From: Pseudonocardia endophytica
Lineage (GTDB): Bacteria > Actinomycetota > Actinomycetes > Mycobacteriales > Pseudonocardiaceae
Assembly: GCF_004339565.1 (NCBI RefSeq)
Contig: NZ_SMFZ01000002.1
Location: 1,302,001-1,366,000 of the forward strand
DNA length: 64,000 nucleotides
Direction: 5' to 3'
The translations under genes and the position numbers were made by a program. Positions within the stretch are counted from its first letter, which is position 1. The number at the start of each line of letters is the position of its first letter. The notes under the pieces were generated by a model. That model saw only the letters and a list, made by a program, of their open reading frames with translations. It was not told the DNA's origin and ran no database searches. Shown here in pieces: positions 15,664 through 24,533 of this stretch.

Positions 15664-17109
15664 ATGACCGCACCGACCGGCTCGCCCCGGGCCTCCGAGC
15701 ACGGCCTGCCCGGCCACCTCGTCGGGTTCGTCGCCGCGTTGCGGACCGCGGGCGTCGCGGTCGGGCCGGGCGAGACCGTCGACGCCGCCGAGGTGCTCGG
15801 CGCGGTGGACCTGCTGCGGCGCGACCATCTCCGGGAGGGCCTCGCGGCCGCGCTGCTGCGGCGCTCCGGCCAGCGCGACACGTTCGACGCGCTGTTCGAC
15901 CTGTGGTTCCCACCCGTGATCGGTGCCGGGGCGTCCGAGGTGGACGTTCCGAGGATCGACGACGGCGAGAACGGCGACGGGAACGGTCCGGTCGACGTCG
16001 ACGCGCTGCGCGAGATCCTCGCCGATCTGCTGCGCGACGGCGACGAGGAGACGCTGCGCGACCTCGCCCGCGCCGCCGTCGACGCCATGGGCACGTCCGG
16101 TGCGGCCGGGCAGGGCGTGCGCGGTCAGGCCGCCCGTCCGAACTGGTCGGCCTACCAGGCGCTGAACGCGCTGTCCCCGGACACGCTGCTGGCCAAGATC
16201 CTCGACGGGCTCAAGCAGGAGGGCGAGTCGGACTTCGTCTCCGAGGTGCGCCGCCGCGAGATCCGGGACCGGATCGCCCGCTTCCGCCAGATGATCCGCG
16301 ACGAGGTGCGCCGCCGCACCGCCGAGCAGCGCGGTCGCGACCAGGTCGCCCGCTCGTCGGTGCCGAAGCAGACCGAGCAGATCGAGTTCCTCACCGCCTA
16401 CGCCGACCAGCTGTCCCAGCTGCGGCGCACCGTGCACCCGCTGGCCCGCCGGCTCGCCTCCCGCCTGGCGGTGCGGCGCAAGCGGTCCAAGCGCGGGCAG
16501 CTGGACATGCGGCGCACGCTGCGCCGGTCGATGTCCACCGGCGGCGTGCCGATGAACCCGGCCTACCGCACGCGCCGTCCGGGCCGCCCGGAGCTGGTGA
16601 TCCTCTGCGACGTGTCGGGCTCGGTCGCCGGCTTCAGCCACTTCACGCTGCTGCTCGTCCAGGCGCTGCGCGAGCAGTTCTCCAAGGTGCGGGTGTTCGC
16701 GTTCGTCGAGTGCACCGACGAGGTGACGCACCTGTTCGCGCCAGGGGCGGAGCTCTCCGGCGTCATGCAGCGGGTGCTGCGCGAGGCGAAGCTGACCGCG
16801 TTCGACGGGCACTCCGACTACGGCAACGCGCTCGGCGGGTTCGCCGAGCACTGGGGCTCCACGGTCACGTCGAAGACGTCTCTGTTGATCCTCGGCGACG
16901 GGCGCACGAACTACCGCGACCCGAACCTGCGCGTCCTCAAACGGCTCGCCGGGCAGGCGCGGCACGCGCACTGGCTGAACCCGGAGCCGCGACGGCAGTG
17001 GGGCAGCGGTGACTCGGCCGCGCTGCGCTACGCCGACGTGCTGCCGATGCACGAGTGCCGCACGGTCGGCCAGCTCACCGACGTGGTGGAGGGCCTGCTC
17101 CCCGTGTGA
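15664..17109 (+). CDS. CoxE-type VWA domain protein (MoxR partner)
   Basis: A 481-aa protein. The N-terminal half is helical (LPGHLVGFVAALRTAGVAVG at the start). The VWA domain begins at about residue 310 with the MIDAS motif DVSGS near 316, then DEVTHLF and TSLLILGDGRTNYRDP. VWA proteins of this family act with MoxR ATPases in enzyme maturation, as CoxE and CoxD do for carbon monoxide dehydrogenase. The likely partner is encoded at 8396-9271. The final codons overlap a potential GTG of the next gene. Confidence 0.88.
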   Translation: MTAPTGSPRASEHGLPGHLVGFVAALRTAGVAVGPGETVDAAEVLGAVDLLRRDHLREGLAAALLRRSGQRDTFDALFDLWFPPVIGAGASEVDVPRIDDGENGDGNGPVDVDALREILADLLRDGDEETLRDLARAAVDAMGTSGAAGQGVRGQAARPNWSAYQALNALSPDTLLAKILDGLKQEGESDFVSEVRRREIRDRIARFRQMIRDEVRRRTAEQRGRDQVARSSVPKQTEQIEFLTAYADQLSQLRRTVHPLARRLASRLAVRRKRSKRGQLDMRRTLRRSMSTGGVPMNPAYRTRRPGRPELVILCDVSGSVAGFSHFTLLLVQALREQFSKVRVFAFVECTDEVTHLFAPGAELSGVMQRVLREAKLTAFDGHSDYGNALGGFAEHWGSTVTSKTSLLILGDGRTNYRDPNLRVLKRLAGQARHAHWLNPEPRRQWGSGDSAALRYADVLPMHECRTVGQLTDVVEGLLPV

Positions 17110-17159
17110 TCGAGGCGATCACCACCTACCCTGTCCGCGTGGACGGGAGCGGACCTGAC

Positions 17160-20100
17160 GTGCGCGTCCGCGTCCTCGGTCCGCTGCGGGTCGACGTCGG
17201 CGGCAGGACGGTCGACGCGGGAGGTGGGCGCCAGCGGGAGCTGCTGGCCCGGCTCGCCGTCGCCGGTGGCGACGTGGTGTCCACCGACGCGCTGATCGAC
17301 GACCTGTGGCACGGCGAGCCGCCGTCGAAGGCACTCGGTGCGCTGCAGGTGCACGTCTCCCGGCTGCGACGGGTGCTGGAACCGGACCGCCCGCCGCGGG
17401 CGCCGGCGTCGGTGCTGGTCAGCGACCCGCCCGGGTACGCGCTCGCGCTGGCGCCGGACGCGCTGGACAGCCGCCGGTTCGCCGCGCTCGTCGAGTCCGC
17501 GGCGGAACTGCCGCCCGCGGAGGCGGAGTCGGTGCTCGGCGAGGCGCTCGCCTGCTGGTCGGGTGCGGCGTTCGCCGGGTTCTCCGACGCGTCGTGGGCG
17601 GCCCCGGAGGCCGGGCGCCTGGAGGAACTGCGGCTCGTCGCGACGGAACGACGCGCGCGGGCCCGACTCGAGCTCGCCCGCCCGGACGCGGCCGTGCCGG
17701 ACCTGGAACGGCTCGTGCACGACCACCCGCTGCGCGAGGGCGCCGTGGCGCTGCTCGTGCTCGCGCTGTACCGCGCCGGGCGGCAGGCCGACGCGCTGAC
17801 CGTGCTGCACCGCACCCGCCGGCTGCTGGCCGACGAGCTCGGCGTCGACCCGGGACCGGAGCTGCGTGAGCTGGAACGGGCGGTGCTCGCGCACGACGTC
17901 ACCTCGCCGCCCGCCGCGTCCGGGACCGGTCCGGCTACGGGCGTCGAAGCGCCCACCGGTCCGACGGCCGGCATCGATGCGGTCACCCGCCCCACCGGGC
18001 GCGGACAGCGTGAGCAGCCGGAGCTCGTCGGACGGGCGACCGAGCTGGACCGGTTGCGACGCAGGGCCGACCGCGTCGACGACGGGACGCAGCTCGTGCT
18101 CGTCACAGCCGACGCGGGCGCGGGCAAGTCCGCACTGGCCGCCGCGTTCGCCGCGGAACGGGCCGCCGACGGGTGGACCGTCGTCACCGGTCGCTGCCCG
18201 GAGGCCGCCGGCGCGCCGCCCGGCTGGGCATGGCGCGAGATCGTCGACGCGGTGCTCGCCACGCATCCGGCCGACCCGGCGACGGCCGAGCGGCTGGCCG
18301 CCCTCGAGGACGCGGGCGGCGCGGGGGAGCGGACGTTCTGGGCCGGGCGCGCCGTCGTCGACCTGCTCGCGGCGGCGAGCGCGGACGGACCACTGCTCGT
18401 GGTTCTCGACGACCTGCACCGCGCCGAGGGCGAGACGCTGCAGATCCTGCGCGCCGCCGTCACCGGCCTGGCGGGAGCGCCGGTGCTCGTGCTGGCGACG
18501 CTGCGCGGGGCCGAGATCGGCCAGGACCTGGAAGCGGCGCTGGCCGCCCTGGCCGACCCGATCGCCGACCGCATCGGGCTCGCCCCGCTCGGCACCGGCG
18601 ACGTCGTCATGTTGCTGGAACGCCACGGCGTCGCGCACCCGTCGCCCGCGACGGCGCGGCTGGTCGCCGAGCGCACCGCCGGCAACCCGCTGTTCGTGCG
18701 CGAGCTGGCCCGGCTGATCGCCTCCGAGGGCGTGGCCGCGGCCGAGCACACCGTGCCCGCGGGCGTCCGGGACGTGCTGCGACGGCGGCTGGCCCGGCTC
18801 CCGGGATCGGCGCGCTCCGCGCTGTCAAGGATCGCGGTTCTCGGTCGGGACGCCGACGTCGACGTCGCGCTGGAGCTCGCCGGCGACCCGGACACGGGTC
18901 TGGACGCGCTCGAGATCGGCGTCCTGAGTGGACTGCTACTGGAGCCGGGGCCGGGCCGGATCCGGTTCTCGCATGCGCTCGTCTGCGACACGCTCTACGA
19001 GGACGTCCCGCGGCTGCGCCGGGCCCGGCTGCACGCGGCCGCGCTGGACGCGCTCGTGCGGGTCCACCCCGACGACGCCGTCCCGCTCGGCCACCACGCG
19101 CTCGCCGCGGGCACCGCCGTCGCACCGGACCTCGCACTGGACCTCGTCGAGGCGGCCGGGCACAGCGCGGCGGCATTCGGAGGCCACCGCGAGGCGGCCC
19201 GGTTCCTCGGCGCCGCAGTGGGTCTCGCCGGACCGGCCGGTGCGTCGCTCGACCGCGAGCTCTCACTGCGGTGCGCGCTTGTGACGGCGCTGGCGCAGAC
19301 CGGGGACGGGTTCGCCGCGATCGCCGCCCGGCGTGACGCGATGGCCCGCGCCCGTGGCACCGACCGCATCTCCGACGTGCTCGTGAGCTACGACGCGCCG
19401 GTGTCCTGGACGATCCGGCCCGACCAGCGTGTCGACCGCGATCTCGTCGCGCTGCTGGAGTCCGAACTGGACCGCACGACCGACGTCGCGCTCCGCACGC
19501 GCCTGCTGTCCGCGCTCGTGTTCGAGCTGGAGGGCGACGACGACGAGCGCGTCCGCTCGGCGAGCGCCGAGGCCGTCGCGCTGACCGAGGACCACGACGA
19601 CCCGGTGCTGCGCTGCGTCGCGCTGAACGGGCGGTTCTTCGCCGCGCTCGGGCCGGACCTGTGGCACGAGATGCAGTCGGTCGGCACCGAGCTGCTCGAA
19701 CGCGCGGCCGAGGCGGGCCACGCCGGCTACACCACGCAGGGCCACCACGTGCTGTGCATGGTCGAGGCCGCGCGGCACGACCTGGACGGCGCCCAGCGGC
19801 ACGTCGACGCCGCGATCGCCGCCGCACCGGCCGGACAGCTCGGCATGACGCTCGGCTGGGCGGAGGTCTACTCCGCGATGCGCGCGCTGATCGCCGGGGA
19901 CCTGGAGCGCGCCGAGGCGATCTACGACGCGGTCACCGAGCGGCTGGTGGCGACGGGTTCGGTGAACGGATACGCGATGGGTGTCGTCGGGCGGTTCGTC
20001 GTCCGGCACGCCCAGGGGCGCCTCGGCGAGGTGACCGACGCCCTGGAGGCGCTCGCCGACCGGCTCCCGCCCACGTTCGGCGACTTCCGGGCCGGCGCGT

Positions 20101-20492
20101 TCCTCGCGGCCGGGCGGCCGGACCGGGCGCGCGAGGTGTGGCGGCCGGATTCGTTCCTGTCGCGCAGCTACTACTGGCTGCTGTGGACGTCGGTGCGGGC
20201 CGAGGTCGCCGTCGGGCTGGGTGACGTCGAGGTCGGGCGCCGCTGCTACGACGAGCTCGCCGGCTGGGCGGGCATGCTCGCCGGCGTCTCCAGCGGGACG
20301 GTCACGCTCGGCCCCGTCGACCTGGTGCTGGCCGACCTGGCGGCGCTCGTCGGCCGCCCGTACACCGAGCGCGTCGCGCATCTGCGCAACGCCGTCGCCG
20401 TCGCCGACGCGGCAGGCGCTCCCCTCTGGCGCGCCAGGGCGGAGAAGGCCCTCGCCGCCCTCGCCGCGGAGGACCCGACCGTCACCCCCTGA
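17160..20492 (+). CDS. SARP/BTAD-family transcriptional regulator with AAA ATPase and TPR-like region
   Basis: A 1110-aa regulator of the AfsR-like large SARP type. First comes an OmpR-like DNA-binding domain (VLGPLRVDVGGR, ALGALQVHVSRLRRVL). A bacterial transcriptional activation domain follows (LDSRRF to about residue 250, ending RRLLADELGVDPGPELRELE). Next is an NTPase with P-loop DAGAGKSAL near 317 and Walker B LLVVLDDLHRA, then a long helical repeat region. GTG 17160 is preferred since GGGAG lies about 10 nt upstream; GTG 17139 and 17106 (overlapping the VWA stop) are alternatives. No antibiotic cluster is next to it, so the target is unknown. Confidence 0.88.
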   Translation: MRVRVLGPLRVDVGGRTVDAGGGRQRELLARLAVAGGDVVSTDALIDDLWHGEPPSKALGALQVHVSRLRRVLEPDRPPRAPASVLVSDPPGYALALAPDALDSRRFAALVESAAELPPAEAESVLGEALACWSGAAFAGFSDASWAAPEAGRLEELRLVATERRARARLELARPDAAVPDLERLVHDHPLREGAVALLVLALYRAGRQADALTVLHRTRRLLADELGVDPGPELRELERAVLAHDVTSPPAASGTGPATGVEAPTGPTAGIDAVTRPTGRGQREQPELVGRATELDRLRRRADRVDDGTQLVLVTADAGAGKSALAAAFAAERAADGWTVVTGRCPEAAGAPPGWAWREIVDAVLATHPADPATAERLAALEDAGGAGERTFWAGRAVVDLLAAASADGPLLVVLDDLHRAEGETLQILRAAVTGLAGAPVLVLATLRGAEIGQDLEAALAALADPIADRIGLAPLGTGDVVMLLERHGVAHPSPATARLVAERTAGNPLFVRELARLIASEGVAAAEHTVPAGVRDVLRRRLARLPGSARSALSRIAVLGRDADVDVALELAGDPDTGLDALEIGVLSGLLLEPGPGRIRFSHALVCDTLYEDVPRLRRARLHAAALDALVRVHPDDAVPLGHHALAAGTAVAPDLALDLVEAAGHSAAAFGGHREAARFLGAAVGLAGPAGASLDRELSLRCALVTALAQTGDGFAAIAARRDAMARARGTDRISDVLVSYDAPVSWTIRPDQRVDRDLVALLESELDRTTDVALRTRLLSALVFELEGDDDERVRSASAEAVALTEDHDDPVLRCVALNGRFFAALGPDLWHEMQSVGTELLERAAEAGHAGYTTQGHHVLCMVEAARHDLDGAQRHVDAAIAAAPAGQLGMTLGWAEVYSAMRALIAGDLERAEAIYDAVTERLVATGSVNGYAMGVVGRFVVRHAQGRLGEVTDALEALADRLPPTFGDFRAGAFLAAGRPDRAREVWRPDSFLSRSYYWLLWTSVRAEVAVGLGDVEVGRRCYDELAGWAGMLAGVSSGTVTLGPVDLVLADLAALVGRPYTERVAHLRNAVAVADAAGAPLWRARAEKALAALAAEDPTVTP

Positions 20493-20493
20493 C

Positions 20494-20546
20494 CGAACGA
20501 ACGGCACCTTCGAGCAGTGTCATTGCGCGAACGGCACCTTCGTTCG
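20494..20546. repeat. Paired GAACGGCACCTTCG repeats between convergent genes
   Basis: GAACGGCACCTTCG occurs at 20499-20512 and 20529-20542 in direct orientation. The outer CGAACGAA (20494-20501) and TTCGTTCG (20539-20546) are inverted, so the unit can fold. Its place between the convergent SARP and hemerythrin genes suggests a bidirectional terminator or a small repetitive element. Confidence 0.7.
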
Positions 20547-20585
20547 GGATGGGGGAGGGCCGCGGCGCGGGCCGGGAGCGGCGGG

Positions 20586-21251
20586 TCAGCCGAAGACCAG
20601 GCGCTCGCGGCGCCGGTGGCCGGGGCGCAGCAGCCAGGCGAGTGCGACGAGCACCGGCCCGCCCTCCTTGCTCAGCACGGCGTGCTCCTCGTCGGTGACG
20701 ACGGCGAGCACCCGCGGCAGCATGAAGCGCAGCCCTGGCCCGCCCTTCTGCACGCCGGCGATCACCGTGTCCCACTCCTCGGCCGGGACGTAGCGCTCGA
20801 TGATCGGGAACAGGTCGGTCTCCTCGGCGTCGAGGTGCTCGTCGATCTCGTCGCGCAGGGCGGCCAGGCGTCGGGCCAGCGAGAGGGCGACGTCCGCGCG
20901 TCCGAGGTCGGTGGCGCCGCGCAGAGCCTTCGCCGTCGTGCGCAGGCCGTCCAGGAGCGGGTCGAGGGCGGCGTGGTCGTCGGACAGCTCGGACAGGTCG
21001 ACGGCCTGGCCGGCGTGGCGGGCGATCACCGGCCACGCGATGTCGTCTTCGGCCGTGTGGTGGTGGTGGATCTCCTCGCACAGCTTCTCCACCCACGTCG
21101 CCAGCGCGGCGGCACGCTTGCGGTCGCACGCCTCGCCGTCGGCGATCCGCTCGGCGGTCGGGACGAGGCGGTGCAGGTCGGTGCGCATCATGCGGTGCGC
21201 GATCGCGATGCCGGTCAGGTCGGCGGTGCGGGTGGCGTCGGCGGTGGTCAT
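20586..21251 (-). CDS. Hemerythrin HHE domain protein
   Basis: A 221-aa protein. A helical HHE domain carries the expected iron-binding pattern: IAHRMMRTD, IHHHHTAEDDIAWP, LSDDHAALDPLL, and IDEHLDAEETDLFPIIERY. It has a C-terminal extension of about 60 residues. Such proteins bind a di-iron site and sense or handle O2, NO or peroxide; the exact role is not given by the sequence. GAGGAG lies before the ATG. It probably heads its own transcript, with a membrane protein gene upstream in the same direction. Confidence 0.88.
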   Translation of the reverse strand: MTTADATRTADLTGIAIAHRMMRTDLHRLVPTAERIADGEACDRKRAAALATWVEKLCEEIHHHHTAEDDIAWPVIARHAGQAVDLSELSDDHAALDPLLDGLRTTAKALRGATDLGRADVALSLARRLAALRDEIDEHLDAEETDLFPIIERYVPAEEWDTVIAGVQKGGPGLRFMLPRVLAVVTDEEHAVLSKEGGPVLVALAWLLRPGHRRRERLVFG

Positions 21252-21338
21252 GTCGAGCTCCTCTCGTCGGGAGCCCTACCGTGCGCCGGTGCGCTGTCCG
21301 GGGACTTGCAGGCGGCTTGCAGCCGCTGTCCGCCCAGG

Positions 21339-21983
21339 TCAGGGCGTGAAGAGGACCGTGCCGTCCTCCTCGTCGTCCTCGATCGTCGGGAGTGCGTCGG
21401 CACGCTGGGCGGCGCGGTGCAAGCGGCGCGCCGCCCGCACCTGCAGGGCCAGCACGACGAGGACGACGAGCACCAGCGCCGCGACGACCGGACCGAGCCA
21501 CGGCAGCGGGTGGGCCGTGTTCGGCGTACCGATGGCGACCGGCCCGAGGATCGCGAACGCGCCCGCCACCACGAGCGGCAGGCGGGCGTTCCCGGCCACC
21601 TCCAGGGCGACCAGCCTGCGCCCGTCCGCGTCGAGCTCCTCGTAGGCCAGGAGCGACTTCCGCGCGGCGGCCCGTGCCGACGGCGTACCGAACCCGGGCT
21701 TGCCGGGGCGGGGGAGCAGGCGCGACGGGGAGCGCGGCGGCAGGAACCACAGCCCGACGACGCCGGCCAGGTGCACCAGCGCGCCGACCACGATCGCGAT
21801 CCACAGCCAGGCCGACGAGCCGAGGTCACGCAGGGCGAGCAGGACGACGTACAGGCCGTAGACCAGCGCGACGACAGCGATCCCCCGGCAGGCGCGGACG
21901 AAACGCGTGCTCGACCGGCGCATCACGGGCCACGGCGCATCGTCGGTGCCGGTCCGGTCGGGGGCGGAGTCGGGAGCGGACAC
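21339..21983 (-). CDS. Membrane protein of unknown function
   Basis: About 214 aa from a GTG start at 21983; an ATG further upstream (22052) is possible but the added residues look non-coding. Four hydrophobic segments are seen in two pairs, with a polar 50-residue loop between them (GFGTPSARAAARKSLLAYEEL) and an acidic C-terminus (IEDDEEDGTVLFTP). No family is recognised. It is 87 bp upstream of the hemerythrin gene and could be co-transcribed with it. Confidence 0.65.
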   Translation of the reverse strand: MSAPDSAPDRTGTDDAPWPVMRRSSTRFVRACRGIAVVALVYGLYVVLLALRDLGSSAWLWIAIVVGALVHLAGVVGLWFLPPRSPSRLLPRPGKPGFGTPSARAAARKSLLAYEELDADGRRLVALEVAGNARLPLVVAGAFAILGPVAIGTPNTAHPLPWLGPVVAALVLVVLVVLALQVRAARRLHRAAQRADALPTIEDDEEDGTVLFTP

Positions 21984-22118
21984 GTGGCCCGACGCTACCG
22001 GGCGGGTGATCGGCGACACTCGCGGGACGGTATTGACCGGCCGGCCAACCAAGAGTAGACCTGAGATCAGCCCACAGAGGACTCCCCCAGGTGGGGCTCA
22101 CGAAGAAGGTGTATCGCG

Positions 22119-22481
22119 ATGGTCGAGAGGTCATGGCAGCGTTGGCAGGACTGGGCCGCGCTCGTGATCGGTGTGCTGACGGCACTGTCTCCCCTCGTGA
22201 CGACGACTGATGCCGCCGCCGCGTGGACGCTGGTCGTGCTGGGTGTACTGATCGCGGCGACCGGGCTCTGGTCGCTGGGGTCGCCGGGTTCGGTGGCCAG
22301 TGAGTACGTGCACGGGGTGCTCGGCGTGCTGCTGTTCATCGCCCCCTGGGTGATGGGCTACAGCGACCTGAGCGGTGCGTCCTGGACGTCCTGGGTCGCC
22401 GGTGTCCTCACGGTGATCGTGGCCGCGGCGGCCCTGCCGGCCGCGAACGCCGCGCACCGCGGAGCGATCGCCGCCCACTGA
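22119..22481 (+). CDS. SPW repeat membrane protein
   Basis: A 120-aa protein with two copies of a pair of hydrophobic helices, each carrying the SPW-type motif (ALSPLV and FIAPWVMGY), as in the SPW repeat family (PF03779) common in actinobacteria. It begins with a polar stretch (MVERSWQRWQDW). The function is not known. A strong hairpin ends the transcript 13 bp after the stop. Confidence 0.8.
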   Translation: MVERSWQRWQDWAALVIGVLTALSPLVTTTDAAAAWTLVVLGVLIAATGLWSLGSPGSVASEYVHGVLGVLLFIAPWVMGYSDLSGASWTSWVAGVLTVIVAAAALPAANAAHRGAIAAH

Positions 22482-22493
22482 TCCCCATCGAAC

Positions 22494-22533
22494 CGACGCG
22501 GGCCGCGACCGGAGACGGTCGCGGCCCGCGTCG
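22494..22533 (+). terminator. Perfect 17-bp hairpin terminator
   Basis: CGACGCGGGCCGCGACC (22494-22510) pairs exactly with 22517-22533 around a 6-nt loop. It ends the SPW gene transcript and isolates the TetR gene that follows. Confidence 0.8.
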
Positions 22534-22570
22534 TGCGCGCGGGAGGATGTCCGTGCGAGAGGAGGCCGCG

Positions 22571-23140
22571 ATGACCGACCCGGGGACCGGCGACGAGCCG
22601 GCTCGCGAGCGGATCCTGGCCGCGAGCGAGGAGCTGTTCGCCGAGCACGGCTTCGACGCGACGCCCACATCGCGGATCGCCGAGCGCGCGGGCGTGCCGA
22701 AGGGGCTCGTGCACTACTACTTCCGTCGCAAGGCCGACCTGCTCGAGGCGCTGGTCGAGCGGCTGCCCGCGGACGTCGTCCGGTGCTCCGACGTGATCGT
22801 GGTCGACGACCTCCCGGCCAGCCTGGAGCGCCTGGTCACCACACTGGACCGCTCGCTGGACGCCTCCTACGTGCTGTCCCACCTGCTGTGGCGCGAGGCG
22901 GACACCCATCCGGCCGTGCGGGACGCGTTGAACCGCCGGTTCGACGAGCTGGTCGCCGCCGTGCAGGAGGTCATCCGGACCGCGACCGGGTACGGGGACT
23001 CGGAGCGGGTCCGCGGCGCGGCCCGGCTGCTCGCCGCCGCGATCGGTCACCGGCACGCGACGGCCCGGCACACCCCGGACGCCCCGTCGGACCGGATGGA
23101 CGCCGAGCTGGCCGTCGTGGTCGCCGCGCTGGGCGCGTGA
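22571..23140 (+). CDS. TetR/AcrR family transcriptional regulator
   Basis: A 189-aa regulator with an N-terminal helix-turn-helix: RERILAASEELFAEHG, then TSRIAERAGVPKGLVHYYFRRKADLLEALV. The C-terminal ligand domain does not identify an effector. ATG 22571 is chosen because GAGGAGG sits at proper distance; ATG 22547 lies directly on a GGGAGG and fits less well. It converges with a membrane-protein gene on the other strand, the stop codons being adjacent. Confidence 0.9.
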   Translation: MTDPGTGDEPARERILAASEELFAEHGFDATPTSRIAERAGVPKGLVHYYFRRKADLLEALVERLPADVVRCSDVIVVDDLPASLERLVTTLDRSLDASYVLSHLLWREADTHPAVRDALNRRFDELVAAVQEVIRTATGYGDSERVRGAARLLAAAIGHRHATARHTPDAPSDRMDAELAVVVAALGA

Positions 23141-23764
23141 TCAGGGCCGGTCGCGCAGCACCGTGTCGCCCTTGACGAACCAGGCGGCGCCGAACGCCAG
23201 CACGGCGAGCGACTCCAGCCAGAACAGCGCGTCGATGCCGAGCAGTCCGGTCACGACGGCGAGCACCAGGCTCGCGAGGATCACCACGCCGCAGGTGCGG
23301 TAGACGGTGTTGCGCAGGGCTTTCCGCGACGTCGGCGCGCCGTCGTCGCGGGTGAACAGCACCAGGCAGAACCACGCCAGCAGCGCGAAGAACGCGGCCG
23401 CGAACGTGAGGTGCAGCCACCCGATCACGACCTGCGCGGTGCTCACCGGCCCCTCCGGCCGGGTCGGGAACAGCGCCACCCCGATCGCGGCGATGCCGGT
23501 GAGGTTGGCCAGCAGGTCGTCGGAGCGCTCGTAGCGGTAGCAGAACAGGAACACGCCGACGGCGCACAGGCTGCCGACGAACACGTCCCGCATGCCGGTG
23601 TAGTAGTAGCTGCTCAGCGAGCCGCGCAGGCCCTCCCCGGCGAGCAGCAGGTCGCCGATCGCGAGCACGAACGGCAGCGCGATGCCGATCACGCCCACCG
23701 CCCGTCGCAGACCGACGTAGGACAGGACCGCGTTCCGGGCCTCGGTGCCGGACGTCGAGGGCAT
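23141..23764 (-). CDS. Polytopic membrane protein of unknown function
   Basis: A 207-aa protein with about six hydrophobic helices. It has the conserved-looking motif SSYYYTGMRDVFVGSLCAVG followed by FCYRYERSDDLLAN. This motif occurs in a family of bacterial hypothetical membrane proteins; I cannot assign a function. The start at 23764 leaves a 61-bp gap to the divergent alkB gene, in which a LexA box sits, so it may also be damage-inducible. Confidence 0.7.
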   Translation of the reverse strand: MPSTSGTEARNAVLSYVGLRRAVGVIGIALPFVLAIGDLLLAGEGLRGSLSSYYYTGMRDVFVGSLCAVGVFLFCYRYERSDDLLANLTGIAAIGVALFPTRPEGPVSTAQVVIGWLHLTFAAAFFALLAWFCLVLFTRDDGAPTSRKALRNTVYRTCGVVILASLVLAVVTGLLGIDALFWLESLAVLAFGAAWFVKGDTVLRDRP

Positions 23765-23789
23765 GACCAAGATCGTCGCAGGAAGGGAC

Positions 23790-23805
23790 TCGAACTGACG
23801 TTCGA
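23790..23805. promoter_or_regulatory. LexA (SOS) box
   Basis: TCGAACTGACGTTCGA is an exact match to the actinobacterial/Gram-positive LexA operator pattern TCGAAC-N4-GTTCGA. It ends 20 bp before the alkB GTG and starts 25 bp before the divergent membrane-protein ATG. It could repress both genes until DNA damage. Confidence 0.8.
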
Positions 23806-23825
23806 TTTCGGGTACCGTTGGCCGG

Positions 23826-24491
23826 GTGACGATGGACCTGAGCTGGCAGCCCTCGCTGCTGGACGGGGGAGAGCCGGAGGAGTCCGGCACCGCGCCCGGC
23901 TTCGAGGGCCTGTGCCGGCACGAGCTGGCGCACGGGGCCTGGGTGGACGTCGTGCCGGGGTGGGTGCGTGGCCCTGGCGCGCTGTTCGACCGGGTGCTCG
24001 GCGGCACTCCGTGGGCGGCGCACGAGCTGCGGATGTACGACAAGGTGGTCGCGGAGCCCCGGCTGACGCACCGGTGGCGGATGGACGCCGACGAGCCGCC
24101 AGCCGAGCTGGTGGCGATGGCCGGCGCGCTGAGCGCCCGGTACGGCGTCCGGTTCAGCCAGGTCGGAGCGAACCTCTACCGCGACGGGTCGGACAGCGTC
24201 GCCTGGCACGGCGACCGGGTGGCGCGCGAGCTGCCGAGCGCGGTCGTCGCGCTGGTGGCGCTCGGGGCGACCCGTCCGTTGCGGTTGCGCCCCACCGGCG
24301 GTGGCGCGTCGGTGGCGTTCCCGCTCGCGTCCGGCGACCTGCTGGTGATGGGCGGGTCCTGCCAGCGGACCTGGCAGCACAGCGTGCCGAAGGTGAGCGG
24401 GCCGTGCGGGCCGCGGATCAGCGTGCAGTTCCGGCACGCCTATCCGGACGGCGACGGCGCACGACGACGGGAGGTGCGTCCGATGGCGTGA
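23826..24491 (+). CDS. alkB: AlkB-like alpha-ketoglutarate-dependent DNA repair dioxygenase
   Basis: About 221 aa from GTG 23826 (ATG 23832 possible). AlkB enzymes remove methyl groups from 1-meA and 3-meC by oxidation. Visible are the substrate loop VGANLYRDGSDSVAWHGD containing the iron-binding HxD, the second histidine in TWQHSVPK, and the 2OG-binding arginines in GPRISVQFRH. The N-terminal 40 residues include the LPGWV-like segment VVPGWV. The very short leader and the LexA box immediately upstream point to SOS control. Confidence 0.93.
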   Translation: MTMDLSWQPSLLDGGEPEESGTAPGFEGLCRHELAHGAWVDVVPGWVRGPGALFDRVLGGTPWAAHELRMYDKVVAEPRLTHRWRMDADEPPAELVAMAGALSARYGVRFSQVGANLYRDGSDSVAWHGDRVARELPSAVVALVALGATRPLRLRPTGGGASVAFPLASGDLLVMGGSCQRTWQHSVPKVSGPCGPRISVQFRHAYPDGDGARRREVRPMA

Positions 24492-24533
24492 CGGGCCCCC
24501 GGCGTCCATGATCGTGCGCCGGGGAGGTCGGAC

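Noticed and set aside
17055..17159. Longer N-terminus for the SARP regulator from upstream starts
   Set aside because: Residues before VRVRVLGPLRV overlap the VWA gene and do not match the family; GTG 17160 has the better ribosome site.
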